From Thalassovita sp. (GTDB taxonomy: Bacteria > Pseudomonadota > Alphaproteobacteria > Rhodobacterales > Rhodobacteraceae), in NCBI RefSeq assembly GCF_963691685.1, contig NZ_OY829290.1, positions 2,356,001-2,420,000 on the forward strand: DNA of 64,000 bases. The letters are read 5' to 3'. Below the pieces are notes generated by a model, which did no database searches, was not told the DNA's origin, and saw only the letters and a list, made by a program, of their open reading frames with translations. A program made the position numbers and the translations under genes. Of the stretch, positions 34,385 through 43,231 are shown piece after piece. The stretch's first letter is position 1; each line of letters begins with the position of its first letter.

Positions 34385-34663
34385 CTAGGGCTGACGAAAT
34401 TTTTTCAACCTGGTGGTTTTCAACGCGCCGATCCCGTGCCTGCTCATCGCGGCGACCCACTCCTGAAATTCTTCGTCTGACAGCGCATATCGCTGCAGCG
34501 CCTCTTCTCGGGAAATCAGCCCGTAGAGCACCCCGCGCACCACCGCTGCCTTGCGGCTGGCGACCCATCGCGTGGTGGTTATCGGGGGCAGATCAGCCTG
34601 CGTCATATGTTTGCCGTCTGGCAGAGTCACGGCCCTTGGCCCGCCCAATTTCTTAAGATACAT
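34385..34663 (-). CDS. sciP: SciP (DUF1153), CtrA-inhibiting HTH protein
   Basis: A 92-residue protein with the DUF1153 core: LGGPRAVTLPDG near the start, then RWVASRKAAVVRGVLYGLISREEALQRYALSDEEFQEWV, a helix-turn-helix. In Caulobacter SciP binds CtrA and blocks its activation of promoters. AGGAGGAG precedes the ATG at 34663. It sits just upstream of ctrA on the same strand, 102 bases apart. Confidence 0.92.
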   Translation of the reverse strand: MYLKKLGGPRAVTLPDGKHMTQADLPPITTTRWVASRKAAVVRGVLYGLISREEALQRYALSDEEFQEWVAAMSRHGIGALKTTRLKKFRQP

Positions 34664-34717
34664 CACGCCACTCCTCCTGCTGAGACCGGATGTGGGCGTG
34701 AGTCTCTCGCCTCAGTC

Positions 34718-34740
34718 TTAACAGGGGGTGAAACGCCCCC
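34718..34740. promoter_or_regulatory. sciP/mnmA divergent region: partial CtrA site and GC hairpin
   Basis: TTAA-N7-TGAA at 34718-34732 is a partial CtrA pattern about 55 bases upstream of sciP, and an AGGGGG...CCCCCT hairpin overlaps it. The AT-rich stretch at 34748-34775 probably contains the mnmA promoter. Confidence 0.35.
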
Positions 34741-34798
34741 TTGAGACTATTTAGAATTTTCCTATATTCTCGCAGTCTTTCCTATGGAGTCGCGACCG

Positions 34799-35953
34799 AT
34801 GCTGGATGAAAGCACCGCCCCAAGCACTGAGCTGAACTCATTGGGCTTTGCCAAGCCCCCCTCTGAAACCCGCGTGGTTGTGGCCATGTCGGGGGGCGTT
34901 GATTCGTCCGTTGTGGCCGCACAACTGGCGGAAGAGGGCTATGATGTGGTGGGTGTGACGCTGCAGCTTTATGACCATGGCGCGGCCCTGGCCAAGAAAG
35001 GTGCCTGCTGCGCGGGGATCGACATTCATGACGCACGGCGTGTCGCGGAGGAGATGAACTTCCCCCACTATGTGCTTGATTACGAAAACATCTTCCAGGA
35101 AGCGGTGATTGATGAGTTTGCCGACAGCTACCTGGGCGGCGCAACACCTGTGCCCTGCATTCGCTGCAATGAGCGGGTTAAATTCAAGGACCTGCTGGAA
35201 ACCGCACGCGATCTGGAGGCCGATTGCATGGCCACGGGCCACTACATCCAGCGCATGATGGGCCCCAACGGTCCTGAGTTGCACAGCGCCGAAGATGCCA
35301 ACCGCGATCAGAGCTATTTCCTGTTCTCAACCACGCCTGAACAGCTGTCATACCTGCGCTTCCCGCTGGGCCATCTGCCCTCCAAGGACGCGACGCGGGA
35401 ACTGGCGGCGAAATACGGGCTGGCCGTCGCTGATAAGCCCGACAGTCAGGATATCTGCTTCGTACCAAACGGAAATTACGCGTCGGTCATCGAAAAACTG
35501 CGCCCCGGCGCGGCGGAACCGGGCGAGATCGTTCATGCCGACGGTCGGGTGCTGGGTGAACACAATGGTGTGATCCATTACACCATCGGCCAGCGTCGCG
35601 GTCTGGGCATCGGTGGCCTGAGCGAGCCGCTCTATGTGGTGAAACTGGACGTTGACAACAAACAGGTGGTTGTCGGCCCCAAGGATATGCTGGCCACGCG
35701 CACCATTCCTGTCAGGGAAATCAATTGGTTGGGCGACGAAGCCTTCACCTCGCGCAAGGAATGGCACCTGAAGGTCAAAGTGCGCTCCACCCGTCCCCCG
35801 CGGGAGGCGATCATTCGCCCGATCTCGGAAACTGAGGCTGAGGTTGAGCTGCTGACGCCCGAAGAAGGTGTCAGCCCCGGTCAGGCCTGTGTGTTCTATG
35901 CCGGCGAAGGCAGTCGAATCTTTGGCGGCGGCTGGATCTGGCGCGGCGCGTAA
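34799..35953 (+). CDS. mnmA: tRNA-specific 2-thiouridylase MnmA
   Basis: A 384-residue enzyme making s2U34 in tRNA(Lys/Glu/Gln). The PP-loop VAMSGGVDSSVVAAQL binds ATP; the catalytic cysteines are in PVPCIRCNERVKF and QDICFVPNGNY. The ATG at 34799 is chosen for GGAG 9 bases upstream; the ATG at 34784 lacks a ribosome site. Confidence 0.96.
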   Translation: MLDESTAPSTELNSLGFAKPPSETRVVVAMSGGVDSSVVAAQLAEEGYDVVGVTLQLYDHGAALAKKGACCAGIDIHDARRVAEEMNFPHYVLDYENIFQEAVIDEFADSYLGGATPVPCIRCNERVKFKDLLETARDLEADCMATGHYIQRMMGPNGPELHSAEDANRDQSYFLFSTTPEQLSYLRFPLGHLPSKDATRELAAKYGLAVADKPDSQDICFVPNGNYASVIEKLRPGAAEPGEIVHADGRVLGEHNGVIHYTIGQRRGLGIGGLSEPLYVVKLDVDNKQVVVGPKDMLATRTIPVREINWLGDEAFTSRKEWHLKVKVRSTRPPREAIIRPISETEAEVELLTPEEGVSPGQACVFYAGEGSRIFGGGWIWRGA

Positions 35954-35974
35954 GCCACTGATAAAATAAACAAA

Positions 35975-35996
35975 GTCGGGTTTGCGCCCGGCTTTT
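35975..35996 (+). terminator. terminator of mnmA
   Basis: GTCGGG (35975-35980) pairs with CCCGGC (35987-35992), including one G-T, followed by TTTTCTATT. Confidence 0.8.
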
Positions 35997-36004
35997 CTAT
36001 TGGC

Positions 36005-36847
36005 TTATTCGCCGGGCAGGCCCTGCCGATCTTCGGGCATGCCGGAACGCACGATCGCCTCAACATGGGCGGCTAAGCTTTTACGATTGGGGAAACTATC
36101 GACGCGTACAGGTGGATGATAAATCACCTCCACCGATCCCTGACGTCGCGCGGCCAAAGTCTTGAGCAGATGGGTGCCGAAATTCATATCGCCCCACCAG
36201 CCATAAAATCGCGGCTCTTCACCCTCCGGCGCGCGGTAGATCACAGTGACCGGTTGGATATGCATTTCATGGCGCAGATGATCGTGGAAGAACGCCTGAA
36301 AGAGCGTTGATTTAAATGGCAAAACCCGCAAGCTATCGGTGGAGGTCCCTTCGGGAAAAAACAGCAGTTTATGTCCCGCCAGCAGACGATCCTCAAAGAC
36401 CTGCTGCTGTTGTTTGGCCTCTTTGGGATCCCGACGGATAAACACCGTACCCGTGGCCCGGGCCAGCCAACCGATGCCGGGCCAGGCGGCCACCTCAGCC
36501 TTGGAGACGAAATACACCCGTTTGCGGGCGTTCAGCGTAAAAATATCCAGCCAGGACGAATGGTTGGCCACCACAGCGCCTTTCTGGCCCATCCGTTCGC
36601 CACGCACCTTATGGGGCATCTGCAGTATGCGGAACGCATTGCGACAGACAAACTGGGTGATATGTGGCGTCAGCGGGCGATGCAGCCCGTAGATCGGCCG
36701 TTCAATCAGGCGGATCAACAGGAGGAGCAGCAGGCCGCCGAACACCAGAACACCCAAAGTGACGCCGCGCAACAGCACCCGGATCCACCCGGCGACGGAA
36801 ATCCGCTCCGCTGATGGCTCTTCGGGCATGTCCCACTTTACGTTCAC
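36005..36847 (-). CDS. olsA: lyso-ornithine lipid acyltransferase (PlsC family)
   Basis: A 280-residue membrane-bound 1-acyl-glycerol-3-phosphate acyltransferase-like protein that adds the second fatty acid to lyso-ornithine lipid. It has an N-terminal membrane helix (LLRGVTLGVLVFGGLLLLLLIRL), the HX4D motif NHSSWLD, the FIRRD block and FPEGTSTDS. The assignment to OlsA instead of PlsC rests on the 4-base overlap with olsB. Confidence 0.9.
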   Translation of the reverse strand: MNVKWDMPEEPSAERISVAGWIRVLLRGVTLGVLVFGGLLLLLLIRLIERPIYGLHRPLTPHITQFVCRNAFRILQMPHKVRGERMGQKGAVVANHSSWLDIFTLNARKRVYFVSKAEVAAWPGIGWLARATGTVFIRRDPKEAKQQQQVFEDRLLAGHKLLFFPEGTSTDSLRVLPFKSTLFQAFFHDHLRHEMHIQPVTVIYRAPEGEEPRFYGWWGDMNFGTHLLKTLAARRQGSVEVIYHPPVRVDSFPNRKSLAAHVEAIVRSGMPEDRQGLPGE

Positions 36848-37617
36848 CGAGTAACCTCTTTGGTATAAATGCTTTTCTGCTTTGCATTCATACGTTCGGT
36901 GTCCATGATCAAACAGACATCGGTGGTGTTGAACGTATGATCCACATAGGCGCCGTCGCCGACGAAGCCCCCAAGCCGCAGGTAGGCCTTGATCAGTGCC
37001 GGCACCTGAACCATAGCGGCGCGGCGATCCAGATCAGCGGGGGCGACCCGGTCCATCGCGGCGTAATGCCCGGCCTGTGCCCGCACGCGCAGATCCTCGG
37101 GCGCAAGGTGGTTGTGATGCAGCATCGACAGGGGCTGCGCCAAGGTCGCGAGGTCCGTGCCATGGAAGCTGGCCACACCAAAGAGGATCTCAACCTCATG
37201 CCGCAGAACATAACCCGCCAGTGCATTCCACAGATGATACATCGCGGCGCCACCGCGATAGTCGACATCCAGACAAGACCGACCTAATTCCAACAACTTA
37301 CGCCCCGAAGCTTTCAGGACGGAGAGGTCATATTCATCCTCGGAATAAAACTGTCCGGCCGCCGCGGCCTGATCCCCGCGCAGCAGGCGATAGACGCCCA
37401 CAACCTGGTCCTCCTTGGCACCAGGGCGGGCGTGATCAAACAAGATGAGGTGATCGAAAAACGGATCAAAGCGATCTTTTTCCAACCGCGCCTCATGATC
37501 CACCTCAGCGCCGCCAGCGCCCAGTTCCTCTACAAAGACCCGGTAACGCAGCCGTTGTGCCGCGCGCAGCTCCTCCTCGTTTTCGACCAGTTTTGTCGAA
37601 AATTCAGGCTGATGCAT
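36844..37617 (-). CDS. olsB: L-ornithine N-alpha-acyltransferase
   Basis: A 257-residue GNAT-like protein that transfers a 3-hydroxyacyl group from ACP to ornithine, first step of ornithine lipid synthesis. Recognisable parts: LRYRVFVEELGAGG, DHEARLEKDRFDPFFDHLI, LELGRSCLDVDYRGG, LFGVASFHGTD, YLRLGGFVGDGAYVD. Ornithine lipids replace phospholipids under phosphate limitation in roseobacters. Confidence 0.92.
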   Translation of the reverse strand: MHQPEFSTKLVENEEELRAAQRLRYRVFVEELGAGGAEVDHEARLEKDRFDPFFDHLILFDHARPGAKEDQVVGVYRLLRGDQAAAAGQFYSEDEYDLSVLKASGRKLLELGRSCLDVDYRGGAAMYHLWNALAGYVLRHEVEILFGVASFHGTDLATLAQPLSMLHHNHLAPEDLRVRAQAGHYAAMDRVAPADLDRRAAMVQVPALIKAYLRLGGFVGDGAYVDHTFNTTDVCLIMDTERMNAKQKSIYTKEVTR

Positions 37618-37778
37618 TGTTTCTTGCGTCCTTTGCCCACCTCAGAGTGCGCCCAAAGCGCCCTGACTGTCCGCCGCTGTTGTAGGCAAGCCCCCGCAGC
37701 TTGGCAACGCCTCCGCTACAAACTTGTTTGCAAGAAAGGCGTTTCACTCTATGCTTGTTTACCAATTGCTAACGAACT

Positions 37779-37961
37779 TCATTCATCAAAGACCGGCATC
37801 AAATCGATTCTGCTGCCATCGATCACAACTTTGCCTGCTTCGGGGAAATTGACGGTCACTTTGCCGCCGATATTGGATTGGACCTGACCAATGCCCCATT
37901 CAGGCTGCGACGGATGGCGCACGCGCATGCCGGGTTCAAGAAAAGACGTCATATTTGTCAT
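37779..37961 (-). CDS. DUF3553 small protein
   Basis: A 60-residue protein (FLEPGMRVRHPSQPEWGIGQVQS ... VTVNFPEAGKVVI) with an SH3-like beta pattern also seen at the C-terminus of UvrD/CarD-type proteins. Function unknown. AGGA precedes the ATG, and it is divergent from chpT with only 27 bases between. Confidence 0.82.
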   Translation of the reverse strand: MTNMTSFLEPGMRVRHPSQPEWGIGQVQSNIGGKVTVNFPEAGKVVIDGSRIDLMPVFDE

Positions 37962-37988
37962 CGAAAGATCCTATCGGGGGAGTTTTTC

Positions 37989-38582
37989 ATGGATCTTAAC
38001 GAAGAGATTTCACAACTCATAGGGTCAAGGATCTGTCATGATCTGGTCAGCCCCATTGGCGCCATTGGCAACGGGCTGGAGCTGATGCAAATGACCACGC
38101 CCAAAACCGCGCCAGAGCTGGAACTGGTGCAGGAAAGCCTGAACAGTGTGAACGCCCGGATCCGGTTTTTCCGGCTGGCCTTTGGCAAGGCCAGTGCGGC
38201 GCAGATCATCGGCACGATTGAGGTCAGCGGCCTGTTGGGCGATCTGGGGCGCGGCGGGCGCATCACCTATCATTGGCTGGGCCCTGACAGCGCGCCGCGC
38301 ACCGAGGTGCAAGCGGTCTGCCTGGCGCTGATGTGTCTGGAAACCACCCTGCCGCTTGGCGGTGCCATCTCCATCACCCAGGACTGTGGCCGCTGGATAC
38401 TGACCGCCAAGGGACGGCGCATCAGCTGGGATGGCCGCACCTGGGATTCACTGGTGCTGGGCACCAAAGACGGGTTGAGCCCGAAGGACGTGCAATTTGC
38501 TCTGTTGCCCAAGGCGCTGACCAAGATGCAGCGCACCCCGGTTGTCAGCGCCTCGCAGGACTGCGCCAGCCTGACGTTCTAA
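37989..38582 (+). CDS. chpT: histidine phosphotransferase ChpT
   Basis: A 197-residue dimeric phosphotransfer protein that relays phosphate from CckA to CtrA. The phospho-His is His17 in the DHp-like helix SRICHDLVSPIGAIGNGLELM; the C-terminal half is a degenerate ATPase-like domain. GGGGGAG lies 6 bases before the ATG at 37989. With ctrA and sciP nearby, three parts of the CtrA circuit lie within 5 kb. Confidence 0.93.
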   Translation: MDLNEEISQLIGSRICHDLVSPIGAIGNGLELMQMTTPKTAPELELVQESLNSVNARIRFFRLAFGKASAAQIIGTIEVSGLLGDLGRGGRITYHWLGPDSAPRTEVQAVCLALMCLETTLPLGGAISITQDCGRWILTAKGRRISWDGRTWDSLVLGTKDGLSPKDVQFALLPKALTKMQRTPVVSASQDCASLTF

Positions 38583-38585
38583 CGT

Positions 38586-39848
38586 TTACGGCCGGGTGGT
38601 GCCGTCGCCAACCACAAGATATTTGAAACTGGTCAGCTGCGCGGCGCCAACAGGGCCGCGGGCGTGCATCTTGCCGGTGGCGATGCCGATCTCGGCCCCC
38701 ATGCCAAATTCACCGCCATCGGCAAACTGGGTGGAGGCATTGCGCATCAGGATCGCACTGTCGAGGCGTTCAAAGAACCGATCAGCGACGGCGTCATCTT
38801 CGGTCAGCACACAATCGGTGTGGCTGGAGGAATAGGCACGGATATGGGCGATGGCCCCGTCAACATCCTCAACCACTTTGGCTGCGATGATACTGTCGAG
38901 GAACTCTTTGCCCCAATCCGCATCGGTTGCGGCCAGTGTGCCGTCCAACTGCAGGCCAGCGCCGGCGTGCACCTCAACCCCGGCCTCCACCAACGCGCGG
39001 ATCAGATCGGCGCCCAGGCCTTCGGCAATATCGCGGTGGATCAGCAGACATTCAGCAGCGCCACAGATGCCGGTACGGCGGGTTTTGGCGTTCAGCACCA
39101 CATCCAGCGCCTTTTGCGGATCTGCAGCCTTATCGACGTAGATGTGCACGATCCCTTCCAGATGTGCAAAGACCGGCACACGGGCTTCGCGCTGGACAAG
39201 TCCCACCAGCCCTTTGCCACCACGGGGCACGATCACATCCACATGGTCGGTCATGGTCAGCAGTTCCTGCACCGCCGCACGGTCACGGGTGGGCACCAGC
39301 TGAATGGCAGCTTCGGGCAGGCCTGCGGCCTTCAGGCCCTCGACCAGACAGGAATGGATCATGCCCGAGGAATGGAAACTTTCCGAGCCACCGCGCAGGA
39401 TCACCGCATTGCCCGATTTCAGACAGAGCGCGCCGGCATCCGCGGTCACATTGGGGCGGCTTTCGTAGATCACCCCGATCACCCCCAACGGAGTGCGCAC
39501 ACGGCGGATGTTCAGACCCGAGGGACGATCCCATTCAGCCAACACCTCACCCACGGGATCATCCTGACCGGCAACATTGCGCAGGCCATCAACGATCCCT
39601 TGAATACGGGCCTCATCCAGCATCAGACGGTCCATCATCGCGTCTGACAGACCCTTGCCCTGGCCAAATTCCAGATCCTTGGCGTTGGCGGCGATGATCT
39701 CGGCCCGGTTGGCCCAGACAGCATCGGCCGCCGCCTCCAGCGCCTGCTGGCGCTGCGCGGCTGGTGCGAAACCCAGCTCTGCTGCGGCGGCCTTGGCGCG
39801 TTGGCCAAGCTCTTGCATCATTGCGGGGATGTTTTCGCTGTCTTTCAT
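38586..39848 (-). CDS. proA: gamma-glutamyl phosphate reductase
   Basis: A 420-residue aldehyde-dehydrogenase-fold enzyme, second step of proline synthesis. Motifs are RVRTPLGVIGVIYESRPNVT, ILRGGSESFHSS, VPRGGKGLVGLVQ and the catalytic Cys in RTGICGAAECLL. The ATG at 39848 is preferred; a TTG start seven codons upstream is also in frame. Confidence 0.96.
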   Translation of the reverse strand: MKDSENIPAMMQELGQRAKAAAAELGFAPAAQRQQALEAAADAVWANRAEIIAANAKDLEFGQGKGLSDAMMDRLMLDEARIQGIVDGLRNVAGQDDPVGEVLAEWDRPSGLNIRRVRTPLGVIGVIYESRPNVTADAGALCLKSGNAVILRGGSESFHSSGMIHSCLVEGLKAAGLPEAAIQLVPTRDRAAVQELLTMTDHVDVIVPRGGKGLVGLVQREARVPVFAHLEGIVHIYVDKAADPQKALDVVLNAKTRRTGICGAAECLLIHRDIAEGLGADLIRALVEAGVEVHAGAGLQLDGTLAATDADWGKEFLDSIIAAKVVEDVDGAIAHIRAYSSSHTDCVLTEDDAVADRFFERLDSAILMRNASTQFADGGEFGMGAEIGIATGKMHARGPVGAAQLTSFKYLVVGDGTTRP

Positions 39849-39907
39849 GAGATCATTCCGTTTTTGCAAAACAGGGTTTCAGGGGTCTTATGCTAGCGCG
39901 CCCGTCC

Positions 39908-41014
39908 TCAGAGCGCCATATCATCACGGTGGATCAGCGCCGCCCGGCCCGGATAGCCCAGGAGCGCCTCAATATCTTCGGAGCGGTGGCCTTTGATCTT
40001 GCCCGCCTCAGCCGCATCATAGCGGGCCAGCCCCTGCCCCAGCTTGTGGCCTTTGCTGTCCAGGATCGCCACCGGATCGCCACGCCCAAAGGCGCCTGAG
40101 ACCAGGGAAACGCCAGCCGGCAGCAGGCTTTTGCCGGTGGCCAGCGCCCGTGCGGCGCCGTCATCCACCATGATGTCACCCTTGGGCTTCATCGAGGCGA
40201 TCCAGCGTTTGCGGGCCTGTTGCGGATCGCCGAGGGCGGTGAACCAGGTGGCATTTGCCCCCGCTTCCAGCGCCTGCAGCGGCCGGATGACCGAACCTTC
40301 GGTAATCGCCATGGCGCAGCCCGCTTTGGTCGCGGTTTTTGCCGCCATCAGCTTGGTGATCATGCCGCCCTTGGACAGGCCGGAGACGCCATCGCCCGCC
40401 ATCGCCTCAATCTCAGGCGTGATGGTGTCAATGACGTCATAGCGGTGGGCCGAAGGATCGACCTGCGGGTTGGCAGAATAGAACCCATCGACATCAGACA
40501 GCAGGATCAGCTGATCCGCGCCCACGGTCACGGCAACCTGCGCGGCCAGGCGGTCATTGTCCCCGTAGCGGATTTCATCGGTGGCGACGGTATCGTTTTC
40601 ATTCACGATCGGCACCACGCCCAGGCTGACCAGCTGTTCCAAAGTGGCGCGGCTGTTGAGGTAGCGGCGGCGGTCGGCGCTGTCTTCCAGCGTCACCAGC
40701 ACCTGTGCGGTGGTGATGCCGAAGGGGGCCAACACTTCCTCATAGGCGCGGGCCAGACGGATCTGCCCCACAGCCGCGGCGGCCTGGGATTGTTCCAGCG
40801 CCAGATCGCGGGCCGGCAGGCCCAGCACACCACGCCCCAGAGCAATGGAGCCAGAGGAGACAAGGACCACATCCTTGCCCTGCCCTTTCAGCCAGGCCAC
40901 ATCTTCGGCCAGTCCCTGCACCCAATCAGCGCGCAGCTGGCCCGTCTTGCGATCAACGAGAAGCGCTGATCCAATCTTGATGACCAGCCGCTTCGCCTCT
41001 TTTAGGGATGCCAC
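39908..41014 (-). CDS. proB: glutamate 5-kinase
   Basis: A 368-residue enzyme with an amino-acid kinase domain (RLVIKIGSALLVD, VLVSSGSIALGR, VNENDTVATDE) and a C-terminal PUA domain (MVDDGAARALATGKSLLPAGV). It makes gamma-glutamyl phosphate. The GTG start overlaps the obg stop by 13 bases, with GAGGAAG upstream. Confidence 0.96.
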   Translation of the reverse strand: MASLKEAKRLVIKIGSALLVDRKTGQLRADWVQGLAEDVAWLKGQGKDVVLVSSGSIALGRGVLGLPARDLALEQSQAAAAVGQIRLARAYEEVLAPFGITTAQVLVTLEDSADRRRYLNSRATLEQLVSLGVVPIVNENDTVATDEIRYGDNDRLAAQVAVTVGADQLILLSDVDGFYSANPQVDPSAHRYDVIDTITPEIEAMAGDGVSGLSKGGMITKLMAAKTATKAGCAMAITEGSVIRPLQALEAGANATWFTALGDPQQARKRWIASMKPKGDIMVDDGAARALATGKSLLPAGVSLVSGAFGRGDPVAILDSKGHKLGQGLARYDAAEAGKIKGHRSEDIEALLGYPGRAALIHRDDMAL

Positions 41015-42051
41015 TGCTCTTCCTCACCCTCTTGGGCTAGTTTTTCCTGTTTGATCCGCAGCCGGTTGTCATCGATCTGCGCCCGCAGTGCCCGCAGAAC
41101 ATCCTCGGTGCCTTCGTGTGAGACACCGGACATCATCATCACGGGCCCACCAACAACCGCCTCCAGCTCCTCTTTGAGGAAGGCGCGTTCTTCGTCATCC
41201 AGCGTGTCGATTTTATTCAACACGGTGATACGGGGTTTGTCGGCCAGACCTTCGCCATAGGCTTCGATCTCACCAATGATGGTTTTGTAGTCTTCCAGCA
41301 ATGTGCCAGAAGAGCCATCCACCAGATGCAGCAGCGCCGCACAGCGTTCCACGTGGCCCAGGAACAGATCACCCAGACCGCGGCCCTCGGAGGCGCCTTC
41401 GATCAGGCCGGGAATATCGGCGACCACAAATTCAGCGCCATCCACACCCACAACGCCAAGGTTCGGGTGCAATGTGGTGAACGGGTAATCCGCCACTTTC
41501 GGCCGGGCGTTTGATGTGGCCGACAGGAAGGTGGATTTGCCCGCGTTGGGCAGGCCCAGCAGGCCCACATCTGCGATCAGTTTCAGCCGCAGCCACAGGG
41601 TTCGTTCCACCCCTTCCAGACCGGGGTTAGACCGCCGCGGCGCCTGGTTGGTGGAGGATTTGAAGTGCAGGTTGCCCCAGCCGCCGTTGCCGCCTTTGGC
41701 CAGCAGGAAACGCTGGCCCAGTTCGGTCATGTCGGCAATCACGGTTTCCTGATCCTCATCCAGGATTTCGGTGCCCACCGGCACCTTCAGGATGATATCA
41801 CCGCCATCCGCGCCGGTGCGCTGGTTGCCCATGCCGGGGCGGCCATTGTCGGCGAAGAAGTGTTGCTGATAACGAAAATCGATCAGCGTGTTCAAACCGT
41901 CCACGGTTTCAGCCCAGACGGAACCGCCTGTACCACCATCGCCACCATCGGGGCCGCCATATTCGATGTACTTCTCACGGCGGAAGCTGACACAGCCGTT
42001 GCCGCCGGAACCCGAACGAATATAGACCTTTGCGAGATCAAGAAATTTCAT
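41002..42051 (-). CDS. obg: Obg family GTPase
   Basis: A 349-residue ribosome-associated GTPase. The N-terminal glycine-rich OBG fold has SGSGGNGCVSFRREKYIEYGGPDGGDGG; the G domain has the P-loop GLPNAGKSTFL, DIPGLIEGASEGRGLG and NKIDTLDD. Involved in 50S assembly. Part of rplU-rpmA-GNAT-obg-proB-proA. Confidence 0.97.
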   Translation of the reverse strand: MKFLDLAKVYIRSGSGGNGCVSFRREKYIEYGGPDGGDGGTGGSVWAETVDGLNTLIDFRYQQHFFADNGRPGMGNQRTGADGGDIILKVPVGTEILDEDQETVIADMTELGQRFLLAKGGNGGWGNLHFKSSTNQAPRRSNPGLEGVERTLWLRLKLIADVGLLGLPNAGKSTFLSATSNARPKVADYPFTTLHPNLGVVGVDGAEFVVADIPGLIEGASEGRGLGDLFLGHVERCAALLHLVDGSSGTLLEDYKTIIGEIEAYGEGLADKPRITVLNKIDTLDDEERAFLKEELEAVVGGPVMMMSGVSHEGTEDVLRALRAQIDDNRLRIKQEKLAQEGEEEQWHP

Positions 42052-42111
42052 GTCTGTCTCCTATCGCAAAGGTCGCGGGATGCACAACACGCTTTGCGCA
42101 TCCCCCTTTGC

Positions 42112-42672
42112 TTACGCCTGTTTTTGATCGCCGGCGTTTAGTTTTTTCAGGTAGGTCCAGGTGGCCATATTGGCCCCGCGCGCAACCGAGAAGGTTTCCG
42201 CGTCCCCCAGATATTCAAAACCGCAGTTGGTCAGCACCCGGGCTGAGGCCGGATTGTCCTGAAACACCTCAGCAAAGATGGTCTCGGCCTCTTGCGGGTT
42301 TTCTTCCAGGATTGCAGCCACGGCCGCCGAAGCGATGCCATTGTTCCAATGCGGCGGCGCCACCCAGAAGCTGATCTGGCTCTGATTGCGGTCCATCCGC
42401 TCCAGCCCGATAAGGCCCATGACCTCACAGCCGCCCACAAGGGTGCCGTCAATCGCCCACAGATCTTCGCTGCGCTCATCATCAATGGCGCGGTCGACAA
42501 AGGCATCGATGGCCCCCGGCGGCAGCGGATGTGGGATCGTACGGGTGTTGCGCGCAACCCGCAGGTCGGCGCTGTTCAGTTCAATCAGACCTTTGTCAGA
42601 CTTACGCAGCGGGCGCAAAACAAACCGGTCCGTTTCAATTGCCGCCTGCAGCGGCTGGGTGTCGAGCATCAT
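42112..42672 (-). CDS. GNAT-family N-acetyltransferase
   Basis: A 186-residue acetyltransferase of the RimJ/RimL type (ETDRFVLRPLRKSD, GCEVMGLIGLERMDRNQSQISFWVAPPHWNNGIASAAVAA). The CoA site lacks the usual QxxGxG/A. Tandem ATGs at 42672 and 42669 follow GGAGGAG. Located between rpmA and obg; the substrate is unknown, possibly a ribosomal protein. Confidence 0.87.
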   Translation of the reverse strand: MMLDTQPLQAAIETDRFVLRPLRKSDKGLIELNSADLRVARNTRTIPHPLPPGAIDAFVDRAIDDERSEDLWAIDGTLVGGCEVMGLIGLERMDRNQSQISFWVAPPHWNNGIASAAVAAILEENPQEAETIFAEVFQDNPASARVLTNCGFEYLGDAETFSVARGANMATWTYLKKLNAGDQKQA

Positions 42673-42877
42673 ACTTAATACTCCTCCAAACAAACTTGCG
42701 TCAGGCTGGGCTGGTCCGGTCTCCTCAAACCTTTGTCCCAATTCGCGAAAAGGGCAAACAGACCCCCTGACGTGTCAAACAGATGGCAACCCGGATCACG
42801 CAAAACAAGCAAGGGCGCCAAAACTCTTTAGAGCAAACAACCGATCGGCAAGACCTGCGCCAAAATCTTCGCGGCGC

Positions 42878-42912
42878 AAAACGAGAAAGGGGACCGGCTG
42901 TTGCCGATCCCC
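42878..42912 (-). terminator. terminator after rpmA
   Basis: On the minus strand a 10-bp stem (42903-42912 with 42889-42898, one G-T) with a short loop is followed by a T-rich tract. It separates rplU-rpmA from the acetyltransferase-obg-proBA genes or causes partial read-through. Confidence 0.8.
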
Positions 42913-42939
42913 CGTTTTCTTAAAGCGAAACCGATCGGC

Positions 42940-43209
42940 TTACTCTGCAGCCTCCGCCACTGGCAGGACAGAAACGAAGGTGCGTTTCTTAAGGCCTTTG
43001 TGGAAAGTGACTTTACCTTCGACGGTAGCAAAGATGGTGTGGTCTTTGCCCATGCCGACGCCTTCACCCGGCCACATCTTGGTACCGCGCTGACGCACGA
43101 TGATGTTGCCCGGAATGGCGGCCTGGCCACCGTAGAGTTTTACGCCAAGGCGGCGACCAGCTGAGTCGCGACCGTTACGGGATGAACCGCCAGCTTTTTT
43201 ATGTGCCAT
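42940..43209 (-). CDS. rpmA: 50S ribosomal protein L27
   Basis: An 89-residue protein with the L27 signature AHKKAGGSSRNGRDSAGRRLGVKLYGGQ at its N-terminus and VRQRGTKMWPGEGVGMGKDHT. 22 bases after rplU. Confidence 0.98.
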   Translation of the reverse strand: MAHKKAGGSSRNGRDSAGRRLGVKLYGGQAAIPGNIIVRQRGTKMWPGEGVGMGKDHTIFATVEGKVTFHKGLKKRTFVSVLPVAEAAE

Positions 43210-43231
43210 GAGGTGTCTCCTTGAGCTCTAC

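Noticed and set aside
38664..39647. Plus-strand 327-codon open frame opposite proA
   Set aside because: His/Gln-rich shadow of a certain gene; no family features.
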